A stretch of DNA of 64,000 nucleotides from an uncultured Cohaesibacter sp. (GTDB lineage: Bacteria > Pseudomonadota > Alphaproteobacteria > Rhizobiales > Cohaesibacteraceae). A program made the translations under genes and the position numbers. Within the stretch, counting starts at the first letter, position 1; each line of letters begins with the position of its first letter. The stretch lies in assembly GCF_963667045.1 (NCBI RefSeq), contig NZ_OY762934.1:806001-870000 (forward strand), read 5' to 3'. Shown here piece by piece: positions 43,720 to 53,007 of the stretch. The notes below the pieces were generated by a model. That model saw only the letters and a list, made by a program, of their open reading frames with translations. It was not told where the DNA came from and made no database searches.

Positions 43720-45276
43720 TCAGCCCTTGGTCAGCTTGGAGCGCAGCTTGTTGGAAATCGTGTCGAACACATAGACGACAATCAGAATGAGGATCACCAT
43801 GTAGAAGACATTCTCCCAATCCTGATTGGTACGCATGGCTTCCCACAGCTTGAGGCCGATCCCCCCTGCCCCGACGGCACCGATGATCGTTGCCGAGCGG
43901 GTGTTGGATTCCCAGAAATAGAGCGATTGGGACAGGAATACCGGCAGGATCTGCGGCACGACACCATAGCGCTGCACCAGCACGGGGCTTGCGCCCAGCG
44001 ACTTGACGCCCTCGCGCTGCTTGTCATCGATATTCTCCAGCGTCTCGGAATTGAGCTTACCCAGAGTGCCTGTGTCGGTGAAGAAGATCGCCGAGATGCC
44101 TGCCAGCGGTCCCGGCCCGAAGGCGCGGGTGAAGAACAGCGCCCAGATCAGCATGTCGACCGAACGCAGGAAATCGAAAAAGCGCTTGATGACCTGATTG
44201 ACGAAGCCATTGGGCGTAATATTTCTGGCAGCCATGAAGGACAATGGAAAGGCGATCAACGAAGCAAACAGCGTACCGACGAAAGCCATGACAATGGTCT
44301 GCATCAGCTTGATCCAGACGTCGCCATGCTGCCATTCCGCATTATTGAAGAAATTGTCGAGGGCCAGCATGAGGTTGGACTGATCCGGCTTGATCCGCTC
44401 ACCGGAGACGATCAGACCCAGCACCTCGCCTGCACTCTTGTTCCAGAAGGGCGAGTTGGTATCGAAGATGAAATTCTCCCAGCCAAGGAACCGGTGGTGA
44501 ACCTTGACCTTGTAATTCTGCACCTCGACGCGCCCGTCGAAGCCGAAACGGGCGACGACCTTCTCATTTTCATATTTCTGCTGAGCCCAATCAGGCAGAG
44601 CGCCGCGCGGGTGGACGGCCTTGTCACGGTCCACATCGATGACCAGCGTCTCATCGCCCCGGGTGATGGTAACCATCCCCGGAACAATGACCACATGGCC
44701 ATCGCCAATGGTGATATTCGCCTGTGTGGTCACAGCCTTCATTTCCGTCTTGGCTGCACCCGTCGATTTGCCCACATTGGCGGGATTGTCGGCCGTCGGG
44801 GCCTCTGGTGCCATGAAGGAAAAGCTTGAGGCTGGCTTGGCAGGTTCAGCTGGCTTTTCCGCCGTCGGCGCGCCTGGTGCCATGAAGGAGAAGGCCTGAG
44901 CAGGCGCTGCGGATTCAAAGACCTCCGCCTCGGGGGTGACCTGTTTTGTCTCAACGGTCTTGACGATCCAGTCCGGTTGCGGATTGGCGCCAAGCGGCGA
45001 GAAGCGCGGAAACTCGATGCTCAGGTAACCATTCTCGAACTTGACGTCCGGGCGTGCCTCATAGGAGATCCAGTCGGCCAGATAGGCACCGGCGATGTCC
45101 CAGTTGCCATTCGAAAAGACCTTGCCGATGTGCAGGAAACTCGATCCAACGAAGGCATAGACGACAATGGCGATAAAAATCAGAAGCCCGCGAAAGCGCT
45201 TGAAGAAGCCAGGCTTGAAGACCGCTGGATAACGGGCGATCATGTCCTGTATGTCTGTGGCTGCTGTGGTGTTCAT
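43720..45276 (-). CDS. phnE: PhnE2, phosphonate ABC transporter permease with large periplasmic insert
   Basis: This 518-residue permease has one N-terminal membrane helix (about 30-48) and the permease core from about 322 to the end, with the EAA loop EGVKSLGASPVLVQRYGVVP (422-441). Usual PhnE has 260-300 residues. The extra 270 residues (50-320) lie after the first helix, hence are predicted periplasmic. They contain a proline/alanine linker with a duplicated unit (AFSFMAPGAPTA at 128-139, SFSFMAPEAPTA at 151-162) and a beta-rich part. GGAGACGGGACC precedes the ATG at 45276. It follows phnE1 by 11 bases. Confidence 0.9.
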   Translation of the reverse strand: MNTTAATDIQDMIARYPAVFKPGFFKRFRGLLIFIAIVVYAFVGSSFLHIGKVFSNGNWDIAGAYLADWISYEARPDVKFENGYLSIEFPRFSPLGANPQPDWIVKTVETKQVTPEAEVFESAAPAQAFSFMAPGAPTAEKPAEPAKPASSFSFMAPEAPTADNPANVGKSTGAAKTEMKAVTTQANITIGDGHVVIVPGMVTITRGDETLVIDVDRDKAVHPRGALPDWAQQKYENEKVVARFGFDGRVEVQNYKVKVHHRFLGWENFIFDTNSPFWNKSAGEVLGLIVSGERIKPDQSNLMLALDNFFNNAEWQHGDVWIKLMQTIVMAFVGTLFASLIAFPLSFMAARNITPNGFVNQVIKRFFDFLRSVDMLIWALFFTRAFGPGPLAGISAIFFTDTGTLGKLNSETLENIDDKQREGVKSLGASPVLVQRYGVVPQILPVFLSQSLYFWESNTRSATIIGAVGAGGIGLKLWEAMRTNQDWENVFYMVILILIVVYVFDTISNKLRSKLTKG

Positions 45277-45287
45277 GGTCCCGTCTC

Positions 45288-46247
45288 CTACATGCTGGCG
45301 CCAAAGGCAAAGGCCTGATTGCCGACGATCTTCTTGCGCAGCCATGCCGAGAACTGGTCGATGGTGATGATGGTGACGAACAGCAGCAGGATGATTGCCA
45401 GCGTCTTGGCTTCATGGCCACGGGAGATCGACAGGCGCAGGGCCTCGCCGATACCGCCGCCGCCAACGGCACCGATGATGGTGGAGGCACGCACGTTGAT
45501 TTCCAGCCGCAGCAGGGCATAGGACAGGAAGTTGGGCAGCACCTGCGGCACGATACCGAACCAGACCCGTTCGACCCAGTTGGCCCCAACCGCCTGCAGG
45601 CCCTCGTCCGCCTTCATGTCAGCATTCTCGACCACTTCGAAGAACATCTTGCCAAGCGAACCAACCGTATGGATGGCCACGGCAATCATCGCCGGAACCG
45701 CGCCGATGGTCAGAACGGCAACGAAGAAGCCGGCAATCACGATTTCCGGGAAGGCACGCAGCACTTCCAGAATGCGGCGAACGACAAAGCGCAGCCATTT
45801 CTGCGTGGTCAGGTTGCTGGCGGCGAGGAAGCACAGAATAAAGCCGAGGAAGAAGCCGATGAGGGTCGCAAACATGGCGATATTGATCGTCTCAAGCATC
45901 TTGTAGACATATTCGGGCATATAGAACGCGCCGATCAGATAGACCCGGCCCTCTGGATAGTTGAACTTCAGACTGCCGTCGAAATAGGGCGAAGGCAGGT
46001 CAAACAGGGCACGCCAGATCTCCCAACCGTCGCGTGGGATCATGTCGCCAAAGAAATCAAAGAAATAGGGCAGCCGGTCAAAGAACTTGCCTGCGTTGGT
46101 CTCATTGGCAAACCACAGCGACCCGGACAGTGCCACCAGAAGAATGGCCAGAGAAAGATAGGTGTAGAAGCGCCTCTTGCGGCTGAGCGCCTGCCAGTGC
46201 AGCTCGGTTGCCGCGGCAGCAGCAGACAGCTTGACGGGTGATTTCAT
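45288..46247 (-). CDS. phnE: PhnE1, phosphonate ABC transporter permease
   Basis: This 319-residue permease has about six membrane helices, the first near residues 30-47 (YLSLAILLVALSGSLWF), and the EAA loop EGLQAVGANWVERVWFGIVP. ASTIIGAVGGGGIGEAL is typical of PhnE. A periplasmic loop (50-110) is moderately enlarged. It pairs with PhnE2 to form the channel for PhnC and PhnD. It lies 196 bases downstream of phnD. Confidence 0.93.
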   Translation of the reverse strand: MKSPVKLSAAAAATELHWQALSRKRRFYTYLSLAILLVALSGSLWFANETNAGKFFDRLPYFFDFFGDMIPRDGWEIWRALFDLPSPYFDGSLKFNYPEGRVYLIGAFYMPEYVYKMLETINIAMFATLIGFFLGFILCFLAASNLTTQKWLRFVVRRILEVLRAFPEIVIAGFFVAVLTIGAVPAMIAVAIHTVGSLGKMFFEVVENADMKADEGLQAVGANWVERVWFGIVPQVLPNFLSYALLRLEINVRASTIIGAVGGGGIGEALRLSISRGHEAKTLAIILLLFVTIITIDQFSAWLRKKIVGNQAFAFGASM

Positions 46248-46394
46248 GTCCTTGTTCTTTCTTGCCTGATAGTGCCAGTATCTTTGCCATAGAACCGGTC
46301 ACCCGGACGAAACGCCGATGGGCGAACAGATGGGTGAACAGATCGATGACAAGAGCGTGGCTCGGAAAAGTGAATTTCAAAGCGAAAAGGATGA

Positions 46395-46409
46395 CCCGGA
46401 ATTTCCGGG
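46395..46409. repeat. perfect palindrome between phnD and phnE1
   Basis: CCCGGAATTTCCGGG is a 15-base palindrome with a single central base, within the 196-base gap downstream of phnD. It could form a hairpin that protects phnD mRNA, giving more binding protein than permease, which is inference. Confidence 0.45.
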
Positions 46410-46443
46410 CCACCCAAAACGCCTATGCAAATCAATGGAACTC

Positions 46444-47358
46444 TTAAGAGCCGATCTTTGCCTTGCGGGCTGCAATGATGGCCTTGTAGAAGTCGACGTT
46501 GACTTCGGTGAAGCCCTTGTAGTCGCCGCCCTGAATAGCAGAGAAGCAAGCCGGATCAGCTTCAGGCATGTTCATCATGAAGGCCTTGAACTTTGCCTTG
46601 ACGTCCGGATCGAGCGTGGAACGAACAACAACCGGACCGTTCGGGATCAGCGGAGAAATCCAGAGCTGAACCAGATCGTTCATGTCCAGGATGCCCTTGT
46701 CGACCATCTTGCGCAGGTTGCCGGAGGTGTAGCCGTCTTCGAATTTGCCAACGCCCGAAGCCCAGGTGGTACCAGCATCGAAGGTGCCCTTGACGACTTC
46801 GAGAACGAGGTTCTCATGACCGCCACCAAAACCGGTGGAGCCGAAGAATTCGTTGACCGGAGCGCCAATGGCTTCCGGCAGGGTTACGGAAGGAACGAGG
46901 AAGCCGGAGGTGGAGTCAGGATCGGCGAAGCCCAGCTTCTTGCCCTTCATTTCCATCACGTCGGTCATGCCGGAATCCTTGCGGGCAACCATGACGGAGT
47001 GATAGCCGGTGGAGCCGTCCATCTGAACTGTGGTCAGGATAGGCTCAACGGCATCCGGGTTGGTCAGATAGGTCTTGGCATAACCGGAAGCACCCAGCTC
47101 GGCATAATCGAGCGTACCACCCAGCAGGCCCTGAATGGTGCCGTCATAGTCGGCAGACGGGAACAGCGATACTTTTTCAACGCCGAGAACTTCAGGCAGC
47201 TTGTCGACCATGCACTGGAAGTTGCGCAGACGGTCGGCTTCGTTTTCGCCCCCCAGAATACCGATACGGAATTCTTTTTCAGCAGCAACGGAAGGAGCAG
47301 CAGCACCGGCAACCAGCGCAGCCACGGAAGCAGCAGCAAGAACAATTTTCTTGAACAT
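46444..47358 (-). CDS. phnD: PhnD, periplasmic phosphonate-binding protein
   Basis: This 304-residue binding protein has a cleavable signal peptide (MFKKIVLAAASVAALVAGAA, cleavage near ...SVAA/EKEF). EFRIGILGGENEADRLRNFQ, ADYDGTIQGLLGGTLDYAEL and GSTGYHSVMVARKDSG match PhnD of the phosphonate transporter family, as does the ligand-binding DPDSTSGFLVPSV region. It captures phosphonates in the periplasm and delivers them to PhnE1/PhnE2. It lies between phnC and phnE1. Confidence 0.95.
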   Translation of the reverse strand: MFKKIVLAAASVAALVAGAAAPSVAAEKEFRIGILGGENEADRLRNFQCMVDKLPEVLGVEKVSLFPSADYDGTIQGLLGGTLDYAELGASGYAKTYLTNPDAVEPILTTVQMDGSTGYHSVMVARKDSGMTDVMEMKGKKLGFADPDSTSGFLVPSVTLPEAIGAPVNEFFGSTGFGGGHENLVLEVVKGTFDAGTTWASGVGKFEDGYTSGNLRKMVDKGILDMNDLVQLWISPLIPNGPVVVRSTLDPDVKAKFKAFMMNMPEADPACFSAIQGGDYKGFTEVNVDFYKAIIAARKAKIGS

Positions 47359-47439
47359 TTGACGTCTCCTGATGTCAGCCGGTCCTTGCCGGCCTCATGC
47401 ATTTCGAGAAATAGGCTTAGGTGTTGGACTATTGGCCTG

Positions 47440-48285
47440 TTACGCTGGCGAAGCGATCTCTGCAGAAACCATAGGAGCAACCATTGCGCCTCTGGCTTCT
47501 GGTGATACGGGAATGGATGTGGAGGTAATGGCCTCGGAGATTTCTGCCCCCTCGGTCGAGCCGTAAATCATTTTCACGGCCTCGTTGGTGAGCTCGGACG
47601 CAGACCCGTCGAACACCACCTTGCCATGGAACATGCCGATCACGCGCTCGCAATAGGTGCGCGCCGTATCGAGCGTATGCAGGTTGGTCACAACCGTAAT
47701 GCCGTCGCGCTCATTGATATCCTTGAGGCTGTCCATCACGATCTTGGCGTTCAGCGGGTCAAGGGAGGCGATCGGTTCGTCAGCGAGAATGACCTTGGGG
47801 CTCTGCATCAGGGCGCGGGCAATGGCTACGCGCTGCTGCTGGCCGCCAGAAAGGGTCCCTGCCCGCTGCAAGGCCGTCTGCTCGATACCGAGGCGCTCCA
47901 GTGCCATCAGGGCTTCGGCGCGCTCTTCGGCGGAAAAGATATTGAGAAGATTGAGGACCGTGTTTCGATGGTTGAGGCGGCCAAGCAGGACATTGGTCAG
48001 CACATCAAGCCGCGGCACGAGATTGAACTGCTGGAAGATCATGGCGCAGTCCCGCTGCCAGTCGCGCAACTCGCGGCCCTTGAGACCGGAGACCTTCTTG
48101 TCGCCAAAACTGATGGTGCCATCCGAGGGATCGATCAGCCGATTGATCATCCTCAGCAGGGTCGACTTGCCCGCGCCGGATCGGCCGATGACACCGACCA
48201 TCTGTCCCTGGGGAATGGAGACGGTGACTGAATCGACAGCCGTGTTTGCCCCAAAACGACGCGACACATTCGTCAATTCCAGCAT
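47440..48285 (-). CDS. phnC: PhnC, phosphonate ABC transporter ATPase
   Basis: This 281-residue ATPase has Walker [12 protein letters not shown], the Q-loop [20 protein letters not shown], the signature [15 protein letters not shown], Walker [13 protein letters not shown] and the H-loop NLHTLD. The [16 protein letters not shown] segment is typical of PhnC. The last 35 residues ([20 protein letters not shown] and onwards) extend beyond the ATPase fold. It is the first gene of the phnC-D-E1-E2 unit, 222 bases after the acetyltransferase gene whose terminator lies in the gap. Confidence 0.94.
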   Translation of the reverse strand: MLELTNVSRRFGANTAVDSVTVSIPQGQMVGVIGRSGAGKSTLLRMINRLIDPSDGTISFGDKKVSGLKGRELRDWQRDCAMIFQQFNLVPRLDVLTNVLLGRLNHRNTVLNLLNIFSAEERAEALMALERLGIEQTALQRAGTLSGGQQQRVAIARALMQSPKVILADEPIASLDPLNAKIVMDSLKDINERDGITVVTNLHTLDTARTYCERVIGMFHGKVVFDGSASELTNEAVKMIYGSTEGAEISEAITSTSIPVSPEARGAMVAPMVSAEIASPA

Positions 48286-48445
48286 GAGGTTTCTCCTTCC
48301 ATTCCCGTTTCTTCCGGGCCAATCCCGTCAAATCCGGGCATCAGGTCTTTTGGTAAAATGTTATCTTCTAACCAGCGAAGGATTACGCACCTTATGTGAC
48401 ACGTGCTTGTCTTGAACGTTTCAGTTTCATGACAAAACCGGTTTT

Positions 48446-48484
48446 TAAAAGAAAAGGCCCGTGCTTCCACAAGGAGCACGGGCC
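48446..48484 (-). terminator. intrinsic terminator of the phnG-L-acetyltransferase unit
   Basis: GGCCCGTGCT and AGCACGGGCC form a perfect 10-base stem with a 9-base loop. On the minus strand it is followed by TTTTCTTTTA. It lies 23 bases after the acetyltransferase stop and separates that unit from phnC. Confidence 0.88.
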
Positions 48485-48507
48485 GTATCAAGTCATTGAA
48501 TTTACGT

Positions 48508-49173
48508 CTATTTATACTTCGCAATAAAGTCTTCAACCGAAAGATTGCGGAAATCATCAAGGGCTGCTCGGAGGGCTTCATGTGACCAGTCCCACCAGGC
48601 CAGATCCTTGAGGTCGCGAATGATTTCCGGCGCAAAGCGCGAGCGGATCGGATTGGCCGGAACGCCGCCGACAATCGTGTAATCGGGCACATTGCGGCTG
48701 ACCACGGCCCCGGCCCCAATGATCGCACCATCGCCGATGGTCACGCCGGGCAGGATCGTTGCACCATGGCCGATCCAGACGTCATGGCCGATGGTGACAC
48801 GATGATCGCGACGCCAGTCGATGAAGCTCTCTTCCTGCTCGCAATCGTCGAAATAGGCATTGGCCCGATAGGTGAAGTGATGCAGGGTTGCCCGCCAATA
48901 GGGATGATTGGGGGCGTTGATCCGCACCGCCTGTGCGATATTGGCGAACTTGCCGATGGTCGCGCACCAGATGTTGCCATCGCGCTCGATATAGGAATAG
49001 TCGCCAAGGGTGCTTTCGGAGATCAGTGTCCGGTCCCCCACCTCGGTATAGCGACCAAGCGTGGAGCCGGTCACCTCGGCATTGGGATGAATGGTCGGTG
49101 CGACGCCGAGCTTGTGCAGCTTCTTCTGTGGCGTCTCCTCGCCATTCTCGCCCGTGTGATTATCGTTGTTCAT
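48508..49173 (-). CDS. hexapeptide-repeat acetyltransferase of the phn locus
   Basis: This 221-residue left-handed beta-helix protein has repeats such as [20 protein letters not shown] and [40 protein letters not shown] and the late [17 protein letters not shown]. It matches the family of phosphonate-operon acetyltransferases (DapD/GlmU-like), which may acetylate aminophosphonates like PhnO; the substrate is inferred. It follows phnL by 85 bases and ends at a strong terminator. Confidence 0.88.
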   Translation of the reverse strand: MNNDNHTGENGEETPQKKLHKLGVAPTIHPNAEVTGSTLGRYTEVGDRTLISESTLGDYSYIERDGNIWCATIGKFANIAQAVRINAPNHPYWRATLHHFTYRANAYFDDCEQEESFIDWRRDHRVTIGHDVWIGHGATILPGVTIGDGAIIGAGAVVSRNVPDYTIVGGVPANPIRSRFAPEIIRDLKDLAWWDWSHEALRAALDDFRNLSVEDFIAKYK

Positions 49174-49258
49174 GGTGTCTCTGCTCTGGATGGGGTGGAT
49201 TGTTGCCCCGTTCTATCGATCTGTTTCAAGGTGAAGCTGTTCGTCAGTCAGGTTAAAG

Positions 49259-50038
49259 TCAGGCCAATTCAACAGGCCGGCCAGCCAACCTTCCCTGACC
49301 CTGACCCTTTCTCTTTGCCCGTTCGGCAAAATGGGCAACATCGATAATGGCATCAGCGATCTGCTCGCGCACGTCCTCATCATGAAAGATCCCAAGCAGC
49401 GCCACACCCTTTTTCTTCTTCTCGCGAATGAGGTCGATGACAACCGCGCGGTTTGCCGCATCCAGCGAGGCGGTCGGTTCATCAAGCAACAATACCGGGT
49501 GCTCGGTGAGGAAGCCGCGGGCGATGTTGACCCTCTGCTGCTCGCCGCCGGAAAAGGTTGCTGGCGGCAACTGCCACAGAGTTTCTGGCAGATTGAGGCG
49601 GGCGAGCATTTCCCCTGCCTTGAGGCGGGCCTCGGCGAGGCCTTCCCCCTGCCCCACCAGCGCCTCGGCGGCGACATCGAGCGCAGGAACCCGTGGCATG
49701 GCGCGCAGAAACTGGCTGACATAGCCAACCGTCTCGCGGCGGATGGCAAGGATAGTGCGCGGTTCGGCCTGGGCGATGTCAATCATCGTGTCGCGATAGG
49801 CAACCATGATCTGCCCGCAGTCGGCGCTGTAGTTGCCGTAGATCATCTTGAGGATGGAGCTTTTGCCCACCCCGGACGGGCCACCGAGCACGGCGCATTC
49901 ACCAGCGCGCAGGGCGAAGTTGACCCCTGAGACCACGGGAATGGTCACCGAGCCACGCAGATGCATGACAAAGCTCTTGGCGACATCGGTCAACAGCACC
50001 GGAGTCGTCTTGACGATGGAGGAAATGGTATCTGGCAT
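49259..50038 (-). CDS. phnL: PhnL, C-P lyase-associated ATP-binding protein
   Basis: This 259-residue ABC-type ATPase has Walker A GGPSGVGKSSILKM, signature FSGGEQQRVNIARGF, Walker B VLLLDEPTASLD and GIFHDEDVRE. GSVTIPVVSGVNFALRAGEC and YVSQFLRAMPRVPALDV are characteristic of PhnL. PhnL and PhnK bind the PhnGHIJ core rather than transporting. The C-terminal 20 residues (AERAKRKGQGQGRLAGRPVE) are basic and unusual. It begins 9 bases after phnK. Confidence 0.95.
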   Translation of the reverse strand: MPDTISSIVKTTPVLLTDVAKSFVMHLRGSVTIPVVSGVNFALRAGECAVLGGPSGVGKSSILKMIYGNYSADCGQIMVAYRDTMIDIAQAEPRTILAIRRETVGYVSQFLRAMPRVPALDVAAEALVGQGEGLAEARLKAGEMLARLNLPETLWQLPPATFSGGEQQRVNIARGFLTEHPVLLLDEPTASLDAANRAVVIDLIREKKKKGVALLGIFHDEDVREQIADAIIDVAHFAERAKRKGQGQGRLAGRPVELA

Positions 50039-50047
50039 CCTTAGCTC

Positions 50048-50929
50048 CTAGACCTGAAGTATGGACGAGATGAGAAGTTGGGTGTAGGGCGCCTGAGGAT
50101 CATCGAGCACCCGATCAGTGAGGCCGGTTTCGATCACCCGTCCCTCTTTCATGACCACCATCCGGTGCGACAGCAGACGGGCGACGGCCAGATCGTGGGT
50201 CACGACAATGGCGGCCAACCCCAGCTCGGCAACAAGTCCGCGCAAGAGGTCAAGCAGGCGCGCCTGCACCGACACATCAAGACCACCGGTTGGCTCGTCC
50301 ATGAAGACAAGGCGCGGTCCGGTCACCAGATTGCGAGCGATCTGCAAGCGCTGGCGCATGCCACCGGAGAAGGCGCGCGGCTGGTCGTCAATGCGATCCC
50401 TCGCGATCTCGACCTGCTCCAGCCAGTCCGAGGCGGTCTCGCGAATATCACCATAGTGCCGTTTGCCGATCGCCATCAGGCGTTCTCCGACATTGGCCCC
50501 GGCGGATACCGTCATGCGCAGGCCATCGGCCGGGTTCTGATGGACAAAACCCCAGTCGGTGCGCATCAGGAAGCGCTTCTCCGCTTCGCCAAGCCGGAAC
50601 ACTTCACGCATGGTGCCGTCGCGCATGCGATAGTTGACCATGCCGGATGTCGGTGTCATGCGGGTAGAAATGCAGTCGAGCAGCGTGGTCTTGCCCGAGC
50701 CGGATTCGCCGACGATGGCCAGCACTTCACCGGGCCAGAGATCAAAGCTGATATCCTCGCAGCCGACCCGGCGGCCATAATATTTCGACACCGAGCGCAC
50801 CTGCAGCAGCGGCTTTTCGCCCAGATCCATGGGACGTGGCGGAACGAGGGAAGACTTGGGCAGATGATCGCCGGTATGTGCCTTGTTCATGGGGGACGTC
50901 TCCATATGGCCAGAATTGCGGGCTGTCAT
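50048..50929 (-). CDS. phnK: PhnK, C-P lyase-associated ATP-binding protein
   Basis: This 293-residue ABC-type ATPase has Walker A GESGSGKTTLL, the PhnK-type FVHQNPADGLRMTVSAGANV, signature FSGGMRQRLQIARNL, Walker B LVFMDEPTGGLDVSVQ and VVTHDLAVARLLSHRM. PhnK docks on PhnJ in the C-P lyase core. The ATG at 50929 overlaps the phnJ stop (ATGA) and gives about 40 extra residues before the ATPase domain; internal ATGs in that stretch are alternative starts. Confidence 0.95.
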   Translation of the reverse strand: MTARNSGHMETSPMNKAHTGDHLPKSSLVPPRPMDLGEKPLLQVRSVSKYYGRRVGCEDISFDLWPGEVLAIVGESGSGKTTLLDCISTRMTPTSGMVNYRMRDGTMREVFRLGEAEKRFLMRTDWGFVHQNPADGLRMTVSAGANVGERLMAIGKRHYGDIRETASDWLEQVEIARDRIDDQPRAFSGGMRQRLQIARNLVTGPRLVFMDEPTGGLDVSVQARLLDLLRGLVAELGLAAIVVTHDLAVARLLSHRMVVMKEGRVIETGLTDRVLDDPQAPYTQLLISSILQV

Positions 50930-51873
50930 GCTTCCGTTCCTTCCTTGGCGCTATCCGCTGACGCGCCGTCCAATATGTCCGGCGACAGGGCGCCGCGGTG
51001 ACCATTGGCGCGGCGCTCTTCGCAATAGTCGCTGTCCGAGCAGACGAACATGCGCCCGCCTTGATCATCAAGAATGACCTCATCAAGAAACACGCCCGTC
51101 CCCCCGCAAAGGGCACAGGGTTCTTCGAAATGCTGTATCTCGAAGGGATAGTCCTCAAAATCGAGGCTCACGACGTCGGTATAGGGCGGGATGGCATAGA
51201 TGCGCATTTCGCGCCCGGCACCGTAAAGCTGCAATGCCTCGCTCCTGTGCATCTTCGGGTTATCAAATTTCGGGGTCGGTGACGGGTCCATGATGTAGCG
51301 ACCCTTGACCTTGACCGGATAGGCATAGTTGGTGGCAATGTGGCCCTTCTGGGCGATGTCCTCATAGAGCTTCACATGCATGAGGCCATAATCTTCCACC
51401 GCATGCATCTTGCGGGTTTCTGTCTCGCGCGGTTCCAGAAAGCGCAGCGGTTCCGGGATCGGCACCTGAAAGACAATCACCTGTCCCTCATGCAGTGGTT
51501 CTTCCGGGATGCGGTGGCGGGTCTGGATGACCGTTGCCTCGGTGGTGTGCGTCGTCGTTTTGACCTTGGCCATCCGGGCAAAGAAGGCACGGATGGAAAC
51601 CGCGTTGGTGGTATCGTCAGCCCCCTGGTCGATCACCTTGAGGGTGTCATCCGGGCCAATGATGGAGGCGGTCACCTGCACCCCGCCGGTGCCCCAACCA
51701 TAGGGCATGGGCATTTCGCGGCTGGCAAAGGGCACCTGATAGCCGGGAATGGCGATGCCCTTGAGAATGGCCCGGCGGATCATGCGCTTGGTCTGTTCAT
51801 CGAGATAGGCGAAGTTGTAATCGGCGATGGCGCCCTGCTGCGCCTCGATGTCATGAAGGGTCGCGAACGTCAT
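50926..51873 (-). CDS. phnJ: PhnJ, C-P lyase catalytic subunit (radical SAM)
   Basis: PhnJ cleaves the C-P bond of ribose 1-phosphonate 5-phosphate using SAM, a 4Fe-4S cluster and a glycyl/thiyl radical mechanism. The 315-residue protein has the cysteine set EPCALCGGTGVFLDEVI and FVCSDSDYCEER, and the N-terminal MPYGWGTGGVQVTASIIGPD. It is about 35 residues longer than E. coli PhnJ, with an extra tail after the last cysteine (RANGHRGALSPDILDGASAD). It overlaps phnI and phnK by four bases each. Confidence 0.97.
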   Translation of the reverse strand: MTFATLHDIEAQQGAIADYNFAYLDEQTKRMIRRAILKGIAIPGYQVPFASREMPMPYGWGTGGVQVTASIIGPDDTLKVIDQGADDTTNAVSIRAFFARMAKVKTTTHTTEATVIQTRHRIPEEPLHEGQVIVFQVPIPEPLRFLEPRETETRKMHAVEDYGLMHVKLYEDIAQKGHIATNYAYPVKVKGRYIMDPSPTPKFDNPKMHRSEALQLYGAGREMRIYAIPPYTDVVSLDFEDYPFEIQHFEEPCALCGGTGVFLDEVILDDQGGRMFVCSDSDYCEERRANGHRGALSPDILDGASADSAKEGTEA

Positions 51874-53006
51874 TGAGCCGCCTCCTGTTCCTCATCCGCA
51901 TCCTTGTGCGAATTGGCCTCAAAGAATTCCGATTGCATGCGGCGCACCAGCTTCAGCTCGGCCTGGAAGTCGACATAATGGGGCAGCTTGAGATGCTCCA
52001 CAAAGCCGGTGGCCTGAACATTGTCCGCATGGGAGATGACGAATTCCTCGTCCTGCGCTGGCGCGAGGATATCTTCGTCCAGCTCCCTTGCCCGCAGGGC
52101 GCGGTCGCACAGGGCCATGGACATGGCCTTGCGCTCGGACTGGCCAAACACCAACCCGTAACCACGGGTGAACTGCGGCGGCACGGTCTTTGAGCCCTTG
52201 AACTGGTTGACCATCTGGCACTCGCTGACCTGAATGCGCCCCAGCGAGACGGCAAATCCCAGCTCCGGCACCTCCATCTCGACGTCCACTTCGCCGATGC
52301 GGATTTCTCCGGCGAAGGGGTGACTGCGGCCAAAACCACGCTGGGTCGAATAGCCCAGCGACAGCAGGAAACCTTCATCCCCACGCGACAGGGCCTGTAG
52401 GCGCAGGTCCCGGTTCATGGGGAACTGCATCGGCTTGCGCGTCAGGTCACCCGGTTCATCCCAATCGCTACCGCATTCAGGTGCAGCGCTGTCCGGTTCC
52501 ATCAGCCCCTCACCTGCAATCAGATCAGAAACGCGGGGCATCGGCTCCTTGGCGTGATCTTCCGTCAGTTCCGTTGCCCGCGGTGCGGGCACAGCGTCGT
52601 CCGTTGCCAACGATGGGTCGAGCAGACGGTGGGTATAGTCGAAGGTCGGCCCGAGGATCTGGCCACCGGGCAAGTCCTTGAAGGTTGCCGAAATGCGGCG
52701 CTCTATGGTCATTTCACCTGTGTCGATCGGCTGGGAGTAGCCAAGGCGCGGCAACGTGGTGCGATAGGCGCGCATCAGGAAAATGGCTTCAATCATGTCA
52801 CCGCGCGCCTGCTTGATGGCCAGTGCCGCCAGCTCCCGGTCATAGAGAGCGCCCTCGCTCATGACGCGGTCAACGGCCAACGCCATCTGTTCGGTGATCT
52901 GATCCAGCGTTATGGCTGGCAGCGAGCGGTCGCCGCGGCGTCTGTCAGCCAGCAATTCATGGGCGGCCTTGATGGCGGCTTCACCGCCTTTTACAGCTAC
53001 ATACAT
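51870..53006 (-). CDS. phnI: PhnI, C-P lyase core subunit (nucleosidase)
   Basis: PhnI, with PhnG, H and L, attaches the ribose triphosphate to the phosphonate. The 378-residue protein starts MYVAVKGGEAAIKAAHELLA and contains RRISATFKDLPGGQILGPTF, ATQ-like YSTQRGFGRSHPFAGEIRIG and HLKLPHYVDFQAELKLVRRM. The ATG at 53006 lies one base after the phnH stop (TGAGATG); the open frame upstream to 53387 is only phnH read in another frame. Confidence 0.96.
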   Translation of the reverse strand: MYVAVKGGEAAIKAAHELLADRRRGDRSLPAITLDQITEQMALAVDRVMSEGALYDRELAALAIKQARGDMIEAIFLMRAYRTTLPRLGYSQPIDTGEMTIERRISATFKDLPGGQILGPTFDYTHRLLDPSLATDDAVPAPRATELTEDHAKEPMPRVSDLIAGEGLMEPDSAAPECGSDWDEPGDLTRKPMQFPMNRDLRLQALSRGDEGFLLSLGYSTQRGFGRSHPFAGEIRIGEVDVEMEVPELGFAVSLGRIQVSECQMVNQFKGSKTVPPQFTRGYGLVFGQSERKAMSMALCDRALRARELDEDILAPAQDEEFVISHADNVQATGFVEHLKLPHYVDFQAELKLVRRMQSEFFEANSHKDADEEQEAAQ

Positions 53007-53007
53007 C

